A stretch of 64,000 nt of DNA from Fusobacterium mortiferum ATCC 9817 (GCF_000158195.2 NZ_GL987994.1:244343-308342); one strand, 5' to 3'; counted from the first letter of the stretch, positions 28,682-35,753 are shown. Program-made: numbers and translations. Notes: generated from the letters alone by a model not told the origin.

Positions 28682-29272
28682 ATGAAAATATTTTTAGCTA
28701 CTGGAAATAAACATAAAATAGATGAGATAAAAGCAATATTTGCCAATGTAAAAGATGTAGAGATACTATCTATAAAAGATGGTATAGAGATACCTGAAGT
28801 AGTAGAAGATGGGGATACTTTTGAAGCAAATTCTGCAAAAAAAGCTTTGGAGATAGCAAAGTTTACAGGAATGATAACTATTGCTGATGATTCTGGACTT
28901 TGTGTAGATGCACTAGGGGGAGCACCTGGAGTGTACTCAGCTAGATATTCTGGCGAGAATGCTACTGATGAATCAAATAATGCTAAGCTTATGGAAGTAA
29001 TGAAAGATGAAAAAAATAGAAAGTGCCACTTTGTAAGTGTAATAACTCTTGGAAAACCTGATGGAAGAGCTTACTCTTTTAGAGGGGAGATAGAGGGAGA
29101 GTTACTATGTGAACCAAAGGGAAAAGATGGATTTGGATATGACCCTTACTTCTATGTAGCTGAGTATGGAAAATCTTTAGCTGAGATGCCAGAGATAAAA
29201 AACAGGATTAGTCATAGAGCCAATGCTTTGAAAAAATTGGAAAAAGAGTTAGATAGAGTATTAGCTGATTAA
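28682..29272 (+). CDS. rdgB: Non-canonical purine NTP pyrophosphatase (RdgB/HAM1)
   Basis: 196-residue house-cleaning enzyme that hydrolyses dITP, XTP and ITP to the monophosphates. Motifs: LATGNKHKIDEIKAIF at the N-terminus, EDGDTFEANSAKKA, IADDSGLCVDALGGAPGVYSAR and the C-terminal GKDGFGYDP and SHRANAL. It is 11 bp after rph and ends the operon that began with lpxC. Length and motifs are normal. Confidence 0.95.
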   Translation: MKIFLATGNKHKIDEIKAIFANVKDVEILSIKDGIEIPEVVEDGDTFEANSAKKALEIAKFTGMITIADDSGLCVDALGGAPGVYSARYSGENATDESNNAKLMEVMKDEKNRKCHFVSVITLGKPDGRAYSFRGEIEGELLCEPKGKDGFGYDPYFYVAEYGKSLAEMPEIKNRISHRANALKKLEKELDRVLAD

Positions 29273-29359
29273 TTATCAACAAAATTTGTAAGTAACTTTA
29301 CTTATTTTGAAAAATATATTATAATATACTATGTATTATATTTTGTAAGGAGAGATTAA

Positions 29360-30235
29360 ATGAAAAAGATATTGTTACTTTCATTATTAGTAGCAGCTAC
29401 TGTTTTTGCAGAAACACCTAAAAAGCCAGAGTTAGAGTATAGTGCTCAACCAAAACTTGGAATTATAAAAGGAGATTACTACAAAAATGAAAAAAGATTC
29501 CGTCAAGGACATCTAGGAACATTAGAAGTAGTAAAAGATAATGGGAAAATTGTACTAGTAGAGTTTAATGAATTGACTAGACCTAACTACTACAATCGTT
29601 ATTTCCAAAATGTATCTAAACGTTACTCTTCATATAACTTCAAAATGTTTGAAGGAAAGGGAGCAGCTTGGATTCAAGGAGTTTTAAAGGCTGAAAAACA
29701 AATGTTAGATGAGCAGAGATTAACAGGGGAGTTTGACCTTGTAGCTGGAGCGTCAAATAGTATAGAACAGTCAATGTTACCATTAGCAGCAGAGTTAGAA
29801 CCTGCAACTCACAACTCATCTTCTCAAAAATACTACAGCATAGCTGAGGTATTAGGAAATGGTGTAACAGGAAGATTAAAAGTGATAGTAGAAGATGGAA
29901 AGATAATCTCATGTAGATATGATGAGATATTTGCAGATTCTCCTAAGGATATCAAACCAGGAAAATTTAAAAAATATTTTAAACAATCTAAATATGAGAG
30001 TGTAGATTATGATGAACCATCACGTATAGGATTTAATATACAGATGGATGCTTTAAATGAGAAAGTTGTAAAAACTCAGGATATGTTTGATTTAACAGGA
30101 CTTCCTGCTACTGAAGATAGTGGAGATTATAAAAAATCTGGATATACAACTAGAAATACTGCTTGGGATAATTATTTAAAATTAGCAGAAAAACTACATG
30201 CTGAGATGTTAAAAGATAAAGTTATAGCAAAATAG
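29360..30235 (+). CDS. Exported protein, possible FMN-binding-like repeats
   Basis: 291-residue secreted or periplasmic protein. The Sec signal is MKKILLLSLLVAATVFA with cleavage before ETP; there is no lipobox. The mature part has two related halves, each with a segment like GDYY..N.KRFRQGHLGTLEVVKDNGKIV and VTGRLKVIVEDGKIISCRYDEIF, the kind of beta-hairpin seen in FMN_bind domains of major membrane immunogen-like proteins. No flavinylation motif is clear, so the FMN assignment is weak. It is monocistronic, with a terminator 6 bp after the stop. Confidence 0.5.
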   Translation: MKKILLLSLLVAATVFAETPKKPELEYSAQPKLGIIKGDYYKNEKRFRQGHLGTLEVVKDNGKIVLVEFNELTRPNYYNRYFQNVSKRYSSYNFKMFEGKGAAWIQGVLKAEKQMLDEQRLTGEFDLVAGASNSIEQSMLPLAAELEPATHNSSSQKYYSIAEVLGNGVTGRLKVIVEDGKIISCRYDEIFADSPKDIKPGKFKKYFKQSKYESVDYDEPSRIGFNIQMDALNEKVVKTQDMFDLTGLPATEDSGDYKKSGYTTRNTAWDNYLKLAEKLHAEMLKDKVIAK

Positions 30236-30240
30236 AGTTT

Positions 30241-30279
30241 ATAAAATAGTGAGGATAAGTTCTTCACTATTTTTTATTT
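30241..30279 (+). terminator. Terminator, copy 1 of a 39-bp direct repeat
   Basis: AAATAGTGA (30244-30252) pairs with TCACTATTT (30264-30272), with a T-rich tail. The whole 39-bp block is repeated without a mismatch at 32021-32059, so the ATPase-nuclease gene lies between two direct copies. Confidence 0.8.
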
Positions 30280-30340
30280 GGGGTATTTTTAATGATAGTT
30301 AAGATTAGAATGAAATAAAATAGAGATTTAACAGGGAATA

Positions 30341-30349
30341 TGTTATAAT
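30341..30349 (+). promoter_or_regulatory. Extended -10 promoter of the ATPase-nuclease gene
   Basis: TGTTATAAT gives a TG-extended -10 box (TATAAT at 30344-30349) without a good -35. The three paralogues at 50.6-54.1 kb use the same kind of element (TGGTATAAT). Confidence 0.5.
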
Positions 30350-30385
30350 ATTAATAATTAGATTATTGAATAGAGAGGTGAGAGC

Positions 30386-32029
30386 ATGTTAAAAGGAATA
30401 CCAATAGGAAGAGAAGATTTTAGAGATATAAGAGAAAATAATTTATACTACATAGATAAAACTAAATTTATAGAAGATATTCTATTAGATGGAACACAAG
30501 TAAAATTATTTTGCCGTCCAAGAAGATTTGGAAAAACTCTTAACATGTCTACTCTTAAATACTTCTTTGATATAAAAGATAAGGAGAAAAATAGAAAATT
30601 ATTTGATGGATTGTATATAGAAAACTCTCCTTTAATAAAGGAACAAGGGAAATATCCTGTTATATTTATTAGTATGAAAGGAATAACAGGACTAAGCTGG
30701 AAAGAGAGTTTCAGTGAAATTAAACTTAAAGTAAAAGAATTATTTAGAGATTATAGTAGTTTGGTAGATAAATTTGATAAATATGATAAAGGAGATTTTG
30801 AAAAGTATATATTAGACATAGAGAATATTGGAGAAGCTGAGTTAAAAAAATCCTTACATATGCTAACAAAATTATTATATAAATACTATGATCAAAAGGT
30901 AGTAGTATTAATAGATGAATATGATTCTCCAATAATGACAGCTTATGAAAAAGGTTACTATACAGAGATGATAAATTTTTTTAAAGCATTTTATGGAGAT
31001 GTACTTAAAACTAATGAGTATCTACATATAGGGGTACTTACAGGAATAGTTAGAGTGGCACAAGCAGGGATATTTTCTGATTTAAATAACTTTATAAGCT
31101 ATACAGTTTTGGATGATAATTATAACCAAGCATTTGGATTAGTAGAGAAAGAGGTTAAAGATATTTTAGAATATTATCAAATTGGATATGAGATGCCAGA
31201 AGTAAAAGAGTGGTACGATGGTTATAACTTTGGAAATGTAGATATCTATAATCCTTGGAGTATATTAAATTTTGTAAAAAATAAAAAGGTAAAATCATAC
31301 TGGGTAAATTCCTCAGGAAATGCAGTGATACTAAATATGTTATTATTATCAGATGGAGCAGTATTTAGTAGTTTAGAAGATTTGATAAAAGATAGAGATG
31401 TAATAATATATATTAATGAAAGTATAAGGATGGGGGATAATCTCTCTCCTAATAATATATGGGAATTGATGCTGTTTTCAGGATATTTAACAGTAAAAGA
31501 GGAACTAGATAGTACTACATATATAGTGAAGATACCTAATATGGAAGTTAGAAAACTGTTTAAAGCACTATTTGTAGATTCAGTATTTAGAGGACAAAAT
31601 AATATAGGAAATATGATACAAGCTCTTCTAAGTAAAGATGCAAATCAGGTGGTTAATATTTTTGAAGAGGTAGTTATAAATGCAATGAGTTACTATGATG
31701 CAAGTAAAAAGTATGAAAATCCTTATCAAACATTGCTAGGAGGATTTTTGTATGGACTTGATAATTACTATATTATGTATCCCAATATAGAAAGTGGGTA
31801 TGGAAGAGCAGATATAGTGTTGAATCCAAGAAATAAAAATTGGGTAGGATATATATTGGAATTAAAAAGAGGAATTAGTAGTGATGATAAAAAAGAAGCT
31901 GACAGAGCTCTAAATCAAATAGCTGAAAATAAATATGAAACTATATTAAAACGAGATGGAGTAAAAGAAATAATTAAAATAGGATTAGTATTTGATGGAA
32001 AAAAGATAATAAGTAGTTATATAAAATAG
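30386..32029 (+). CDS. AAA-ATPase-like / PD-(D/E)XK nuclease protein (solitary copy)
   Basis: 547-residue protein of the AAA-ATPase_like plus PDDEXK_9 (DUF1703) type, expanded in fusobacteria and Bacteroidetes. The N-terminal ATPase has a P-loop-like RPRRFGKT (residues about 36-43) and Walker B VVVLIDEYDSPI. The C-terminal nuclease has GRADIVL followed by YILELKRG, i.e. the D...ExK core. RBS GAGAGGTGAG precedes the ATG. The cellular role of the family is unsettled; mobile-element or defence functions have been suggested. Its residues 95-185 resemble those of the 50618 paralogue, and its first 45 those of the 52382 paralogue. Confidence 0.85.
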   Translation: MLKGIPIGREDFRDIRENNLYYIDKTKFIEDILLDGTQVKLFCRPRRFGKTLNMSTLKYFFDIKDKEKNRKLFDGLYIENSPLIKEQGKYPVIFISMKGITGLSWKESFSEIKLKVKELFRDYSSLVDKFDKYDKGDFEKYILDIENIGEAELKKSLHMLTKLLYKYYDQKVVVLIDEYDSPIMTAYEKGYYTEMINFFKAFYGDVLKTNEYLHIGVLTGIVRVAQAGIFSDLNNFISYTVLDDNYNQAFGLVEKEVKDILEYYQIGYEMPEVKEWYDGYNFGNVDIYNPWSILNFVKNKKVKSYWVNSSGNAVILNMLLLSDGAVFSSLEDLIKDRDVIIYINESIRMGDNLSPNNIWELMLFSGYLTVKEELDSTTYIVKIPNMEVRKLFKALFVDSVFRGQNNIGNMIQALLSKDANQVVNIFEEVVINAMSYYDASKKYENPYQTLLGGFLYGLDNYYIMYPNIESGYGRADIVLNPRNKNWVGYILELKRGISSDDKKEADRALNQIAENKYETILKRDGVKEIIKIGLVFDGKKIISSYIK

Positions 32030-32059
32030 TGAGGATAAGTTCTTCACTATTTTTTATTT
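32021..32059 (+). terminator. Terminator, copy 2 of the 39-bp direct repeat
   Basis: It is identical to 30241-30279 and overlaps the last codons and stop (TAG 32027-32029) of the ATPase-nuclease gene. The stem is 32024-32032 with 32044-32052. It marks the right edge of the repeated unit. Confidence 0.8.
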
Positions 32060-32110
32060 TTTGTATTAGAACAGATAGGAACCTGTTACATTTATTTCCT
32101 CTAAATAAGA

Positions 32111-32119
32111 TGCTACAAT
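32111..32119 (+). promoter_or_regulatory. Extended -10 promoter of the replication islet
   Basis: TGCTACAAT (TACAAT at 32114-32119) lies 30 bp before the initiator gene. An imperfect dyad AACAG-ATAGGAAC-CTGTT lies upstream at about 32070-32087 and may be an operator. Confidence 0.45.
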
Positions 32120-32150
32120 ATAATTAAATCTAAAAAGAGGAGGAGATAGT

Positions 32151-33224
32151 ATGGAAAAATTAAATTATTTTGCAATAATGCCAGCGAAGGTGAGATATGA
32201 TGAAAATTTAAAACCTATGGAGAAGCTTATCTATTCTGAGATAACTGTTTTAACAAATTTTAAAGGTTATTGTTATGCTACTAACTCTTACTTTGCAAAA
32301 TTATATGGGGTACATAAAAACTCTATCTGTGCTTGGATAAGTAATCTTGTCAAATATGGATATCTAAAAGTGGAATATGTGTTGAAGGAGATAGATGGAG
32401 AGAAAAAACAGGAGAGAAGAATATATATTGTAGATATAAAGGAGATAAATCAAGCTAAGAAAGAAGTAGTGGAAAAAATCTTAGAGAGAAAAGTAAAAGA
32501 GAGTAAAAAGGAAGAAGAGAGAGAAGTAATAGAAAAAGATGTAGAGGTAGAAGAGAAAGTAGGGACAAAAAAAGAGATAGAGGATACAAATTTTTGTGAG
32601 GGGGTATCACAAAAAACTGTGATGGTCACAGAAAATACTGAGGGACCCTCACAAAAAAATGTGAGGGGGTATCAATCAAATTTGGGAGACCCTCTTAATG
32701 AAAAGACGGAGGAGAATAATACAAGTAGAATAATAAAAGAGAATAATTATTATATATATACATATAGGGGAGAGGAAAATCTTCCTGTTGTAAGAGAGAT
32801 TTTGAAAAAGTATAGTGAGCTAGGATTACCACCATATGAATATCCACCAGAGAAGAATCTAGTGATGAAAGCCTATGGAGAATTAGGAGCAAAGGGAGTA
32901 TTCAAAGCTTTAGAGATAATGTCAAAATCTAATTTTGTTATGGAGAAGATGTGTGTAGATACAATTTTAAAAGTGGAGAATCTAAAGAAAGCTCTCAATG
33001 GGAACTTTAAAGCTGATGTAGAGGAAAAAAGTGTTGAGCTAGTAGGTAAAAAGAGAGAAAGCATTAAGAAATCAGGAGATGAGAAAAAATTTGAAGAGAG
33101 TGAAGAGGGTAAGCAGTGGAAAGAGGAGCAGAAGAGAAAGATATCTGAACTTTTAGAAAAAGATGTGGAAGAGGAAGATACACCAGAGTTGTTTAGTGTA
33201 GAGGAGTTATTTGGAAAGAGATAG
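32151..33224 (+). CDS. Phage-type replication initiator with HTH domain
   Basis: 357-residue protein. The N-terminal ~90 residues form a winged-helix domain (MPAKVRYDENLKPMEKLIYSE, then NSYFAKLYGVHKNSICAWIS with the recognition helix), like phage and plasmid initiators of the HTH_36/RepA-N sort. A charged low-complexity linker (110-205) follows, and then a DnaD-like helical part (YGELGAKGVFKALEIM) near 240-290. The linker DNA holds an iteron-like repeat cluster (32595-32674). The next gene is a DnaC-type helicase loader, so this is a classic phage initiator-loader pair. RBS AGGAGG precedes the ATG. Confidence 0.75.
   Translation: MEKLNYFAIMPAKVRYDENLKPMEKLIYSEITVLTNFKGYCYATNSYFAKLYGVHKNSICAWISNLVKYGYLKVEYVLKEIDGEKKQERRIYIVDIKEINQAKKEVVEKILERKVKESKKEEEREVIEKDVEVEEKVGTKKEIEDTNFCEGVSQKTVMVTENTEGPSQKNVRGYQSNLGDPLNEKTEENNTSRIIKENNYYIYTYRGEENLPVVREILKKYSELGLPPYEYPPEKNLVMKAYGELGAKGVFKALEIMSKSNFVMEKMCVDTILKVENLKKALNGNFKADVEEKSVELVGKKRESIKKSGDEKKFEESEEGKQWKEEQKRKISELLEKDVEEEDTPELFSVEELFGKR
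32595..32674. other. Putative replication origin inside the initiator gene
   Basis: Two exact 15-bp direct repeats TGTGAGGGGGTATCA lie at 32595-32609 and 32660-32674. Between and around them are dyads: CTGTGA-TGG-TCACAG near 32618-32632 and CCCTCACA-AAAAAA-TGTGAGGG near 32646-32667. An A/T-rich tract follows (ATAATAAAAGAGAATAATTA). Iterons in the linker region of the initiator gene are the lambda O / lactococcal phage arrangement. Confidence 0.6.
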
Positions 33225-33243
33225 AGAGTGGGAGGAGTAACAT

Positions 33244-34050
33244 ATGAAGTGTCAATATTGTGGGAAGGAGTATGTAAAAAATGAAGCTGAAGGATTAGAA
33301 TACTTACCAGAATTTATTAGACAACATATAGAGTATATTCCAGCTTGTGATTGTTTGGAAAAGAAAAGACTAGAGGAGATGGAAGAGGAAAAGAGAAGAC
33401 AGGAAGCAGAGTCCATACGAAATAGGGTAAAAAGATATAGGGATATATCTGTAATGGATAGTAGATTTTTAAAGAGCAATTTTGAGGGAGCAGATATGAG
33501 TGGAGAGTATATGAAATTAGCTCTTCGTTATGCTAAAAGTTTTATGAAAAAGAGGATGGATATAGGGATAATATTTTATGGGGGAGTAGGTACAGAGAAG
33601 ACATTTGCTAGTGGCTGTATAGCTAATTACCTAATGAGTAGAGGAAAGAGTGTACTTGTGATAAATCTAGGATTATATCTACTAAAAATCACTAAGGAGT
33701 GGGGAGAAGCAGAGAGTGAGGTTTTAAAGGTTGTAGAAAGTTGTGATTTACTCATAATAGATGACTTTGGAATGGAAAAATCCCTTGAGGATAAAAATAG
33801 TGCTTGGAGAGGAGAGAAGATATATAATCTCATAGATAGTAGGTATAGATGTGAAAAACCTCTGATTATTACTACAAATTTGGAGTTTAGCAAAGATGAG
33901 AGTAGATGTGAGATAGCTAAGAAATTCTCTATGGGAGGAAAAAATAGGATAAGGGATAGGATAGTGGAGATGTGTTATCCTGTGGAAGTAAAGGGAAAGA
34001 GTAGAAGAGAGATAGATGAGAAGAGATTTTTTAAGCTACTGGAGATATAA
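33244..34050 (+). CDS. DnaC-like helicase loader ATPase with altered Walker A
   Basis: 268-residue AAA+ protein related to DnaC/IstB and phage loaders. The N-terminal zinc-binding segment is CQYCGKEY ... CDCLEKKR; the ATPase core begins near residue 80. The P-loop reads GGVGTEKT, with Glu118 (GAG, 33595-33597) replacing the Gly before the catalytic Lys, which should impair nucleotide binding. Walker B is LLIIDDFGMEK and sensor 1 is LIITTNL. It lies 20 bp downstream of the initiator and has a good RBS (GGGAGGAG), so it is one operon with it. It was probably functional until recently. Confidence 0.85.
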   Translation: MKCQYCGKEYVKNEAEGLEYLPEFIRQHIEYIPACDCLEKKRLEEMEEEKRRQEAESIRNRVKRYRDISVMDSRFLKSNFEGADMSGEYMKLALRYAKSFMKKRMDIGIIFYGGVGTEKTFASGCIANYLMSRGKSVLVINLGLYLLKITKEWGEAESEVLKVVESCDLLIIDDFGMEKSLEDKNSAWRGEKIYNLIDSRYRCEKPLIITTNLEFSKDESRCEIAKKFSMGGKNRIRDRIVEMCYPVEVKGKSRREIDEKRFFKLLEI

Positions 34051-34082
34051 AAAAAATAGAGAAAATTATAGCCAACCTATGC

Positions 34083-34142
34083 TAACACTAGTGTTATTTT
34101 ATAATAAAAAATGGTACTCTATATACATAGGGAATCGCGATT
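34083..34142. promoter_or_regulatory. Two perfect palindromes, likely operators
   Basis: TAACACTAGTGTTA (14 bp, 34083-34096) and AATCGCGATT (10 bp, 34133-34142) lie in the 127-bp gap before the 34178 gene. The second contains CGCG, rare in this AT-rich DNA. Phage repressor or partition-type sites are possible; no regulator gene is adjacent. Confidence 0.4.
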
Positions 34143-34177
34143 ATCTAACAAATCTAAAAATAAAGGGAGGAATAGAA

Positions 34178-34477
34178 ATGTCAGTAGTAACAACAGTTCA
34201 AAAGGAGATTGAGAGTTTAAAAAATTCTATAAAAAGAGAGAAAGCAATAGAGTCAAATATATTTGATATGACAGCAGTGATAGAACATATAGCAGAGTTG
34301 AAAGAAGCCTCAGAACCTATGGCAGAGGAAAGTCCATACGAATCATATGAGGAGTGGCAAGCAGCAGCAGAAAAAGAACTAAAAGGATATCAAAGCTCAT
34401 TGGCAACAATAGCAGAGAACAAGGAGATATTAGTAGCATTGGAGACTTATATATCTGAGCATCCAGAAGGGGTGTAG
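34178..34477 (+). CDS. Small acidic hypothetical protein (phage islet)
   Basis: 99-residue soluble, mostly helical protein of unknown function. The frame is open further upstream, to 34016, but ATG 34178 has an excellent RBS (GGGAGG at 34165-34170) and gives a compact protein, while the upstream part overlaps the DnaC-like gene. Features are an N-terminal coiled-coil-like stretch (VQKEIESLKNSIKREKA) and a middle acidic SPYESYEEWQAAAEKELK. Its place between replication and lysis genes suggests a phage accessory protein. No motif was recognised. Confidence 0.6.
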   Translation: MSVVTTVQKEIESLKNSIKREKAIESNIFDMTAVIEHIAELKEASEPMAEESPYESYEEWQAAAEKELKGYQSSLATIAENKEILVALETYISEHPEGV

Positions 34478-34481
34478 AAGT

Positions 34482-34634
34482 TATAAGAGTTATTTCATAT
34501 GTAAAGAACTTGATTAACTATGGCTTACTTCACTAAAAATGCAAAACTCGTTTCACTCAAACAGTTGCATTTTTGGTCGTTCAGTTTCGCTGAGTTAATC
34601 TAAATTCTTTTCATAATTTTCATAACTCTTAATA
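34482..34634. repeat. R1 element, copy D: nested palindrome
   Basis: Outer arms TAAGAGTTAT and ATAACTCTTA enclose the core CTCGTTTCACTCAAAC with stem AATGCAA/TTGCATT. The orientation matches copies B and E. It separates the replication genes from the lysis genes of the islet. No ORF is inside. Confidence 0.75.
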
Positions 34635-34660
34635 AATTTCTGTATTAATTTTAGGTAAGG

Positions 34661-34719
34661 AAGGGAGAAATTACTTGAAGTGTAGAGCAAAACTCACTTA
34701 GGAAATTTCTCCCTTTTGT
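34661..34719 (+). terminator. Hairpin terminator before the endolysin gene
   Basis: AAGGGAGAAATT (34661-34672) pairs perfectly with AATTTCTCCCTT (34704-34715) over a 31-nt loop, followed by TTG TT. The T run is short, so termination is uncertain. It ends just upstream of the endolysin RBS. Confidence 0.45.
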
Positions 34720-34735
34720 TATGTAGGAGGGGTAT

Positions 34736-35110
34736 ATGAATAAGGCAAGTGTAAGGAGTAAGAAAAAATTAGAGGGAGTAGATAGTAGGTTAGTACTGTT
34801 GGTAGGATATGCTTTGGCAATATCTCCAGTGGATTTTTTTGTAAATGAGGGGGTAAGAAGTGAGAAAAAACAAAAGGAGTACTATAAGCAGGGAAAAAGT
34901 AAATGTGATGGGGTAGTAAATAGAAGTAAACATCAAGATGGAAAGGCAATAGATGTGTATTATGTGGGATGGGAGAGTGATGATAGTTTAACAGATGACA
35001 GATGGTATATTTTAATAGAGAGTTTTAAAAAGGCTGGTAAGATGTTGGGATTGAAGTTAGAGTTTGGATATGATTGGGGCTGGGATAATCCCCATATAGA
35101 GTTAAGGTAG
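34736..35110 (+). CDS. Phage endolysin, M15 (VanY-like) peptidase
   Basis: 124-residue zinc peptidase that cleaves peptidoglycan stem peptides, similar in layout to phage L-alanyl-D-glutamate peptidases. The M15 zinc motifs are present: SKHQDGKAIDV (SxHxxGxAxD) and WDNPHIEL (WDxPHxE) at the C-terminus. There is no signal peptide, so it needs a holin or similar for export, fitting the two small membrane proteins downstream. RBS TAGGAGGGG precedes the ATG. It is shorter than most M15 peptidases but has all metal ligands. Confidence 0.88.
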   Translation: MNKASVRSKKKLEGVDSRLVLLVGYALAISPVDFFVNEGVRSEKKQKEYYKQGKSKCDGVVNRSKHQDGKAIDVYYVGWESDDSLTDDRWYILIESFKKAGKMLGLKLEFGYDWGWDNPHIELR

Positions 35111-35111
35111 C

Positions 35112-35140
35112 ACAAAAAATAAAAAGACCCCGAAGGGTTC
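35112..35140 (-). terminator. Terminator of the minus-strand toxin-like gene
   Basis: On the minus strand ACCC-TTCG-GGGT forms a short stem with a C(UUCG)G tetraloop, followed by TCTTTTTATTTTTT. It lies nine bases past the stop of the 35149 gene and just after the endolysin stop on the other strand, so it may work in both directions. Confidence 0.65.
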
Positions 35141-35148
35141 GAGGAACA

Positions 35149-35238
35149 CTATCTGTTCTTATACCACCACCAAACAATGATAAGTAGAACAATGAAAGTT
35201 CCACCTTCAATAGAATTGATGTTGATTGTGATGTACAT
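35149..35238 (-). CDS. 29-residue hydrophobic peptide, type I toxin candidate
   Basis: A tiny gene hidden opposite the endolysin-holin gap. Translation from ATG 35238 gives 29 residues: a polar start (MYITINI), GG, one transmembrane helix (FIVLLIIV) and a WWWYKNR end. The Trp-rich, positively charged tail after a single helix is the pattern of Fst/Ldr-type toxins (LdrD ends WWRNRK). A perfect Shine-Dalgarno (AAAGGAGG on the minus strand) is spaced 8 bases from the ATG. It has its own sigma-70 promoter, a ~170-nt folded leader and a terminator. Function is inferred from architecture only; no antisense antitoxin RNA was identified with confidence. Confidence 0.7.
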   Translation of the reverse strand: MYITININSIEGGTFIVLLIIVWWWYKNR

Positions 35239-35409
35239 ATAGTGTACCTCCTTTGAAATATGCTCGACTATTTATAAGGCTCGTTACACCTTATAAATAT
35301 GAAATAAGCCTCCACCGAAGTGAAAGCTTAATTCATAACGAATTTTTGCATATTTCAAAGTCCCCAACAGAGTGTCAATCAAAGATTGACTTATGTAGCT
35401 CTATTAAGT
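35239..35409 (-). ncRNA. Structured mRNA leader of the toxin candidate
   Basis: The minus-strand leader folds into stacked hairpins: GTCAATC-TTT-GATTGAC (35374-35390), a 9-bp stem with a C(UUCG)G loop (35307-35328), TATTTATAAGG/CCTTATAAATA (35269-35299), and a 13-bp enclosing pair CTTTGAAATATGC/GCATATTTCAAAG (35348-35360 with 35251-35263) that covers part of the Shine-Dalgarno. Two pairs in the UUCG stem are G-U wobbles only on the minus strand, so this strand is the folded RNA. A 7-codon uORF (35328-35351, ATGCAAAAATTC...) starts inside the sequestering arm. Confidence 0.7.
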
Positions 35410-35415
35410 AACTAG

Positions 35416-35444
35416 ATTATAGCATAAAAATGACAAAAAGTCAA
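35416..35444 (-). promoter_or_regulatory. Strong minus-strand promoter of the toxin candidate
   Basis: On the minus strand TTGACT (35439-35444) and TATAAT (35416-35421) are exactly 17 bp apart, with a TG extension before the -10. Transcription would start near 35409. It is divergent from the 35464 gene. Confidence 0.85.
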
Positions 35445-35463
35445 AAAGGAGAGGAGGGAGAGA

Positions 35464-35646
35464 ATGGGAAAAGTATTGGGTATGGTAATCAAATTTGTAA
35501 AGTATTTTATCTGTAAATGGTTTGCAACAAGAGTGATAGAAAAGATAGTGATACTATTACTAGAGGAGCTAGTAAAAAGAACAGATAGTAAATTAGATGA
35601 TAAAATCTATCAAGCAGTATTTGAAGAAGTAGAAAATAGAGCATAG
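35464..35646 (+). CDS. Small amphipathic/membrane protein of the lysis cluster
   Basis: 60-residue protein with a hydrophobic N-terminal half (GMVIKFVKYFICKWFATRVIEKIVILLLEEL, about residues 6-36, here cited only for position) and a charged C-terminal third. RBS GGAGGGAG is strong. It lies between the endolysin and the holin-like gene, so a role in lysis or membrane association is plausible, but no family was recognised. Conservation would have to be tested. Confidence 0.6.
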   Translation: MGKVLGMVIKFVKYFICKWFATRVIEKIVILLLEELVKRTDSKLDDKIYQAVFEEVENRA

Positions 35647-35685
35647 GGTAAGAAGATGACAAAGGGAATAGAAAAGGGGGGCTAA

Positions 35686-35751
35686 ATGAAAAAGCATAGC
35701 TATATAAAGTATATGATGTGGATAGGGAGAAGGGCAAATGAGTGGGGGTAA
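35686..35751 (+). CDS. Possible 21-codon ORF coupled to the holin-like gene
   Basis: ATG 35686 follows GGGGGG, a strong RBS, and gives a 21-residue basic peptide (MKKHSYIKYMMWIGRRANEW then G) ending 2 bp before the next start. It may be a leader peptide or a small lysis component. Only the RBS and the coupling support it. Confidence 0.3.
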   Translation: MKKHSYIKYMMWIGRRANEWG

Positions 35752-35753
35752 GC

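Noticed and set aside
30386-32029. Transposase reading of the ATPase-nuclease genes
   Set aside because: They have AAA-like Walker motifs and a PD-(D/E)XK core, no DDE or tyrosine/serine recombinase motifs and no terminal inverted repeats; only direct repeats flank them.
32595-32674. CRISPR-like short direct repeats
   Set aside because: Only two exact copies with 50 bp between them, inside a coding frame; iterons or origin repeats fit better.
34016-34177. 54-codon upstream extension of the 34178 gene
   Set aside because: It overlaps the DnaC-like gene, lacks an RBS, and its sequence is not protein-like; ATG 34178 has a strong RBS.
35239-35330. Plus-strand antisense antitoxin RNA promoter over the toxin leader
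   Set aside because: TTGAAA at 35253-35258 and TATAAG are only 14-15 bp apart; no well-spaced promoter was found, so no antitoxin RNA is called.
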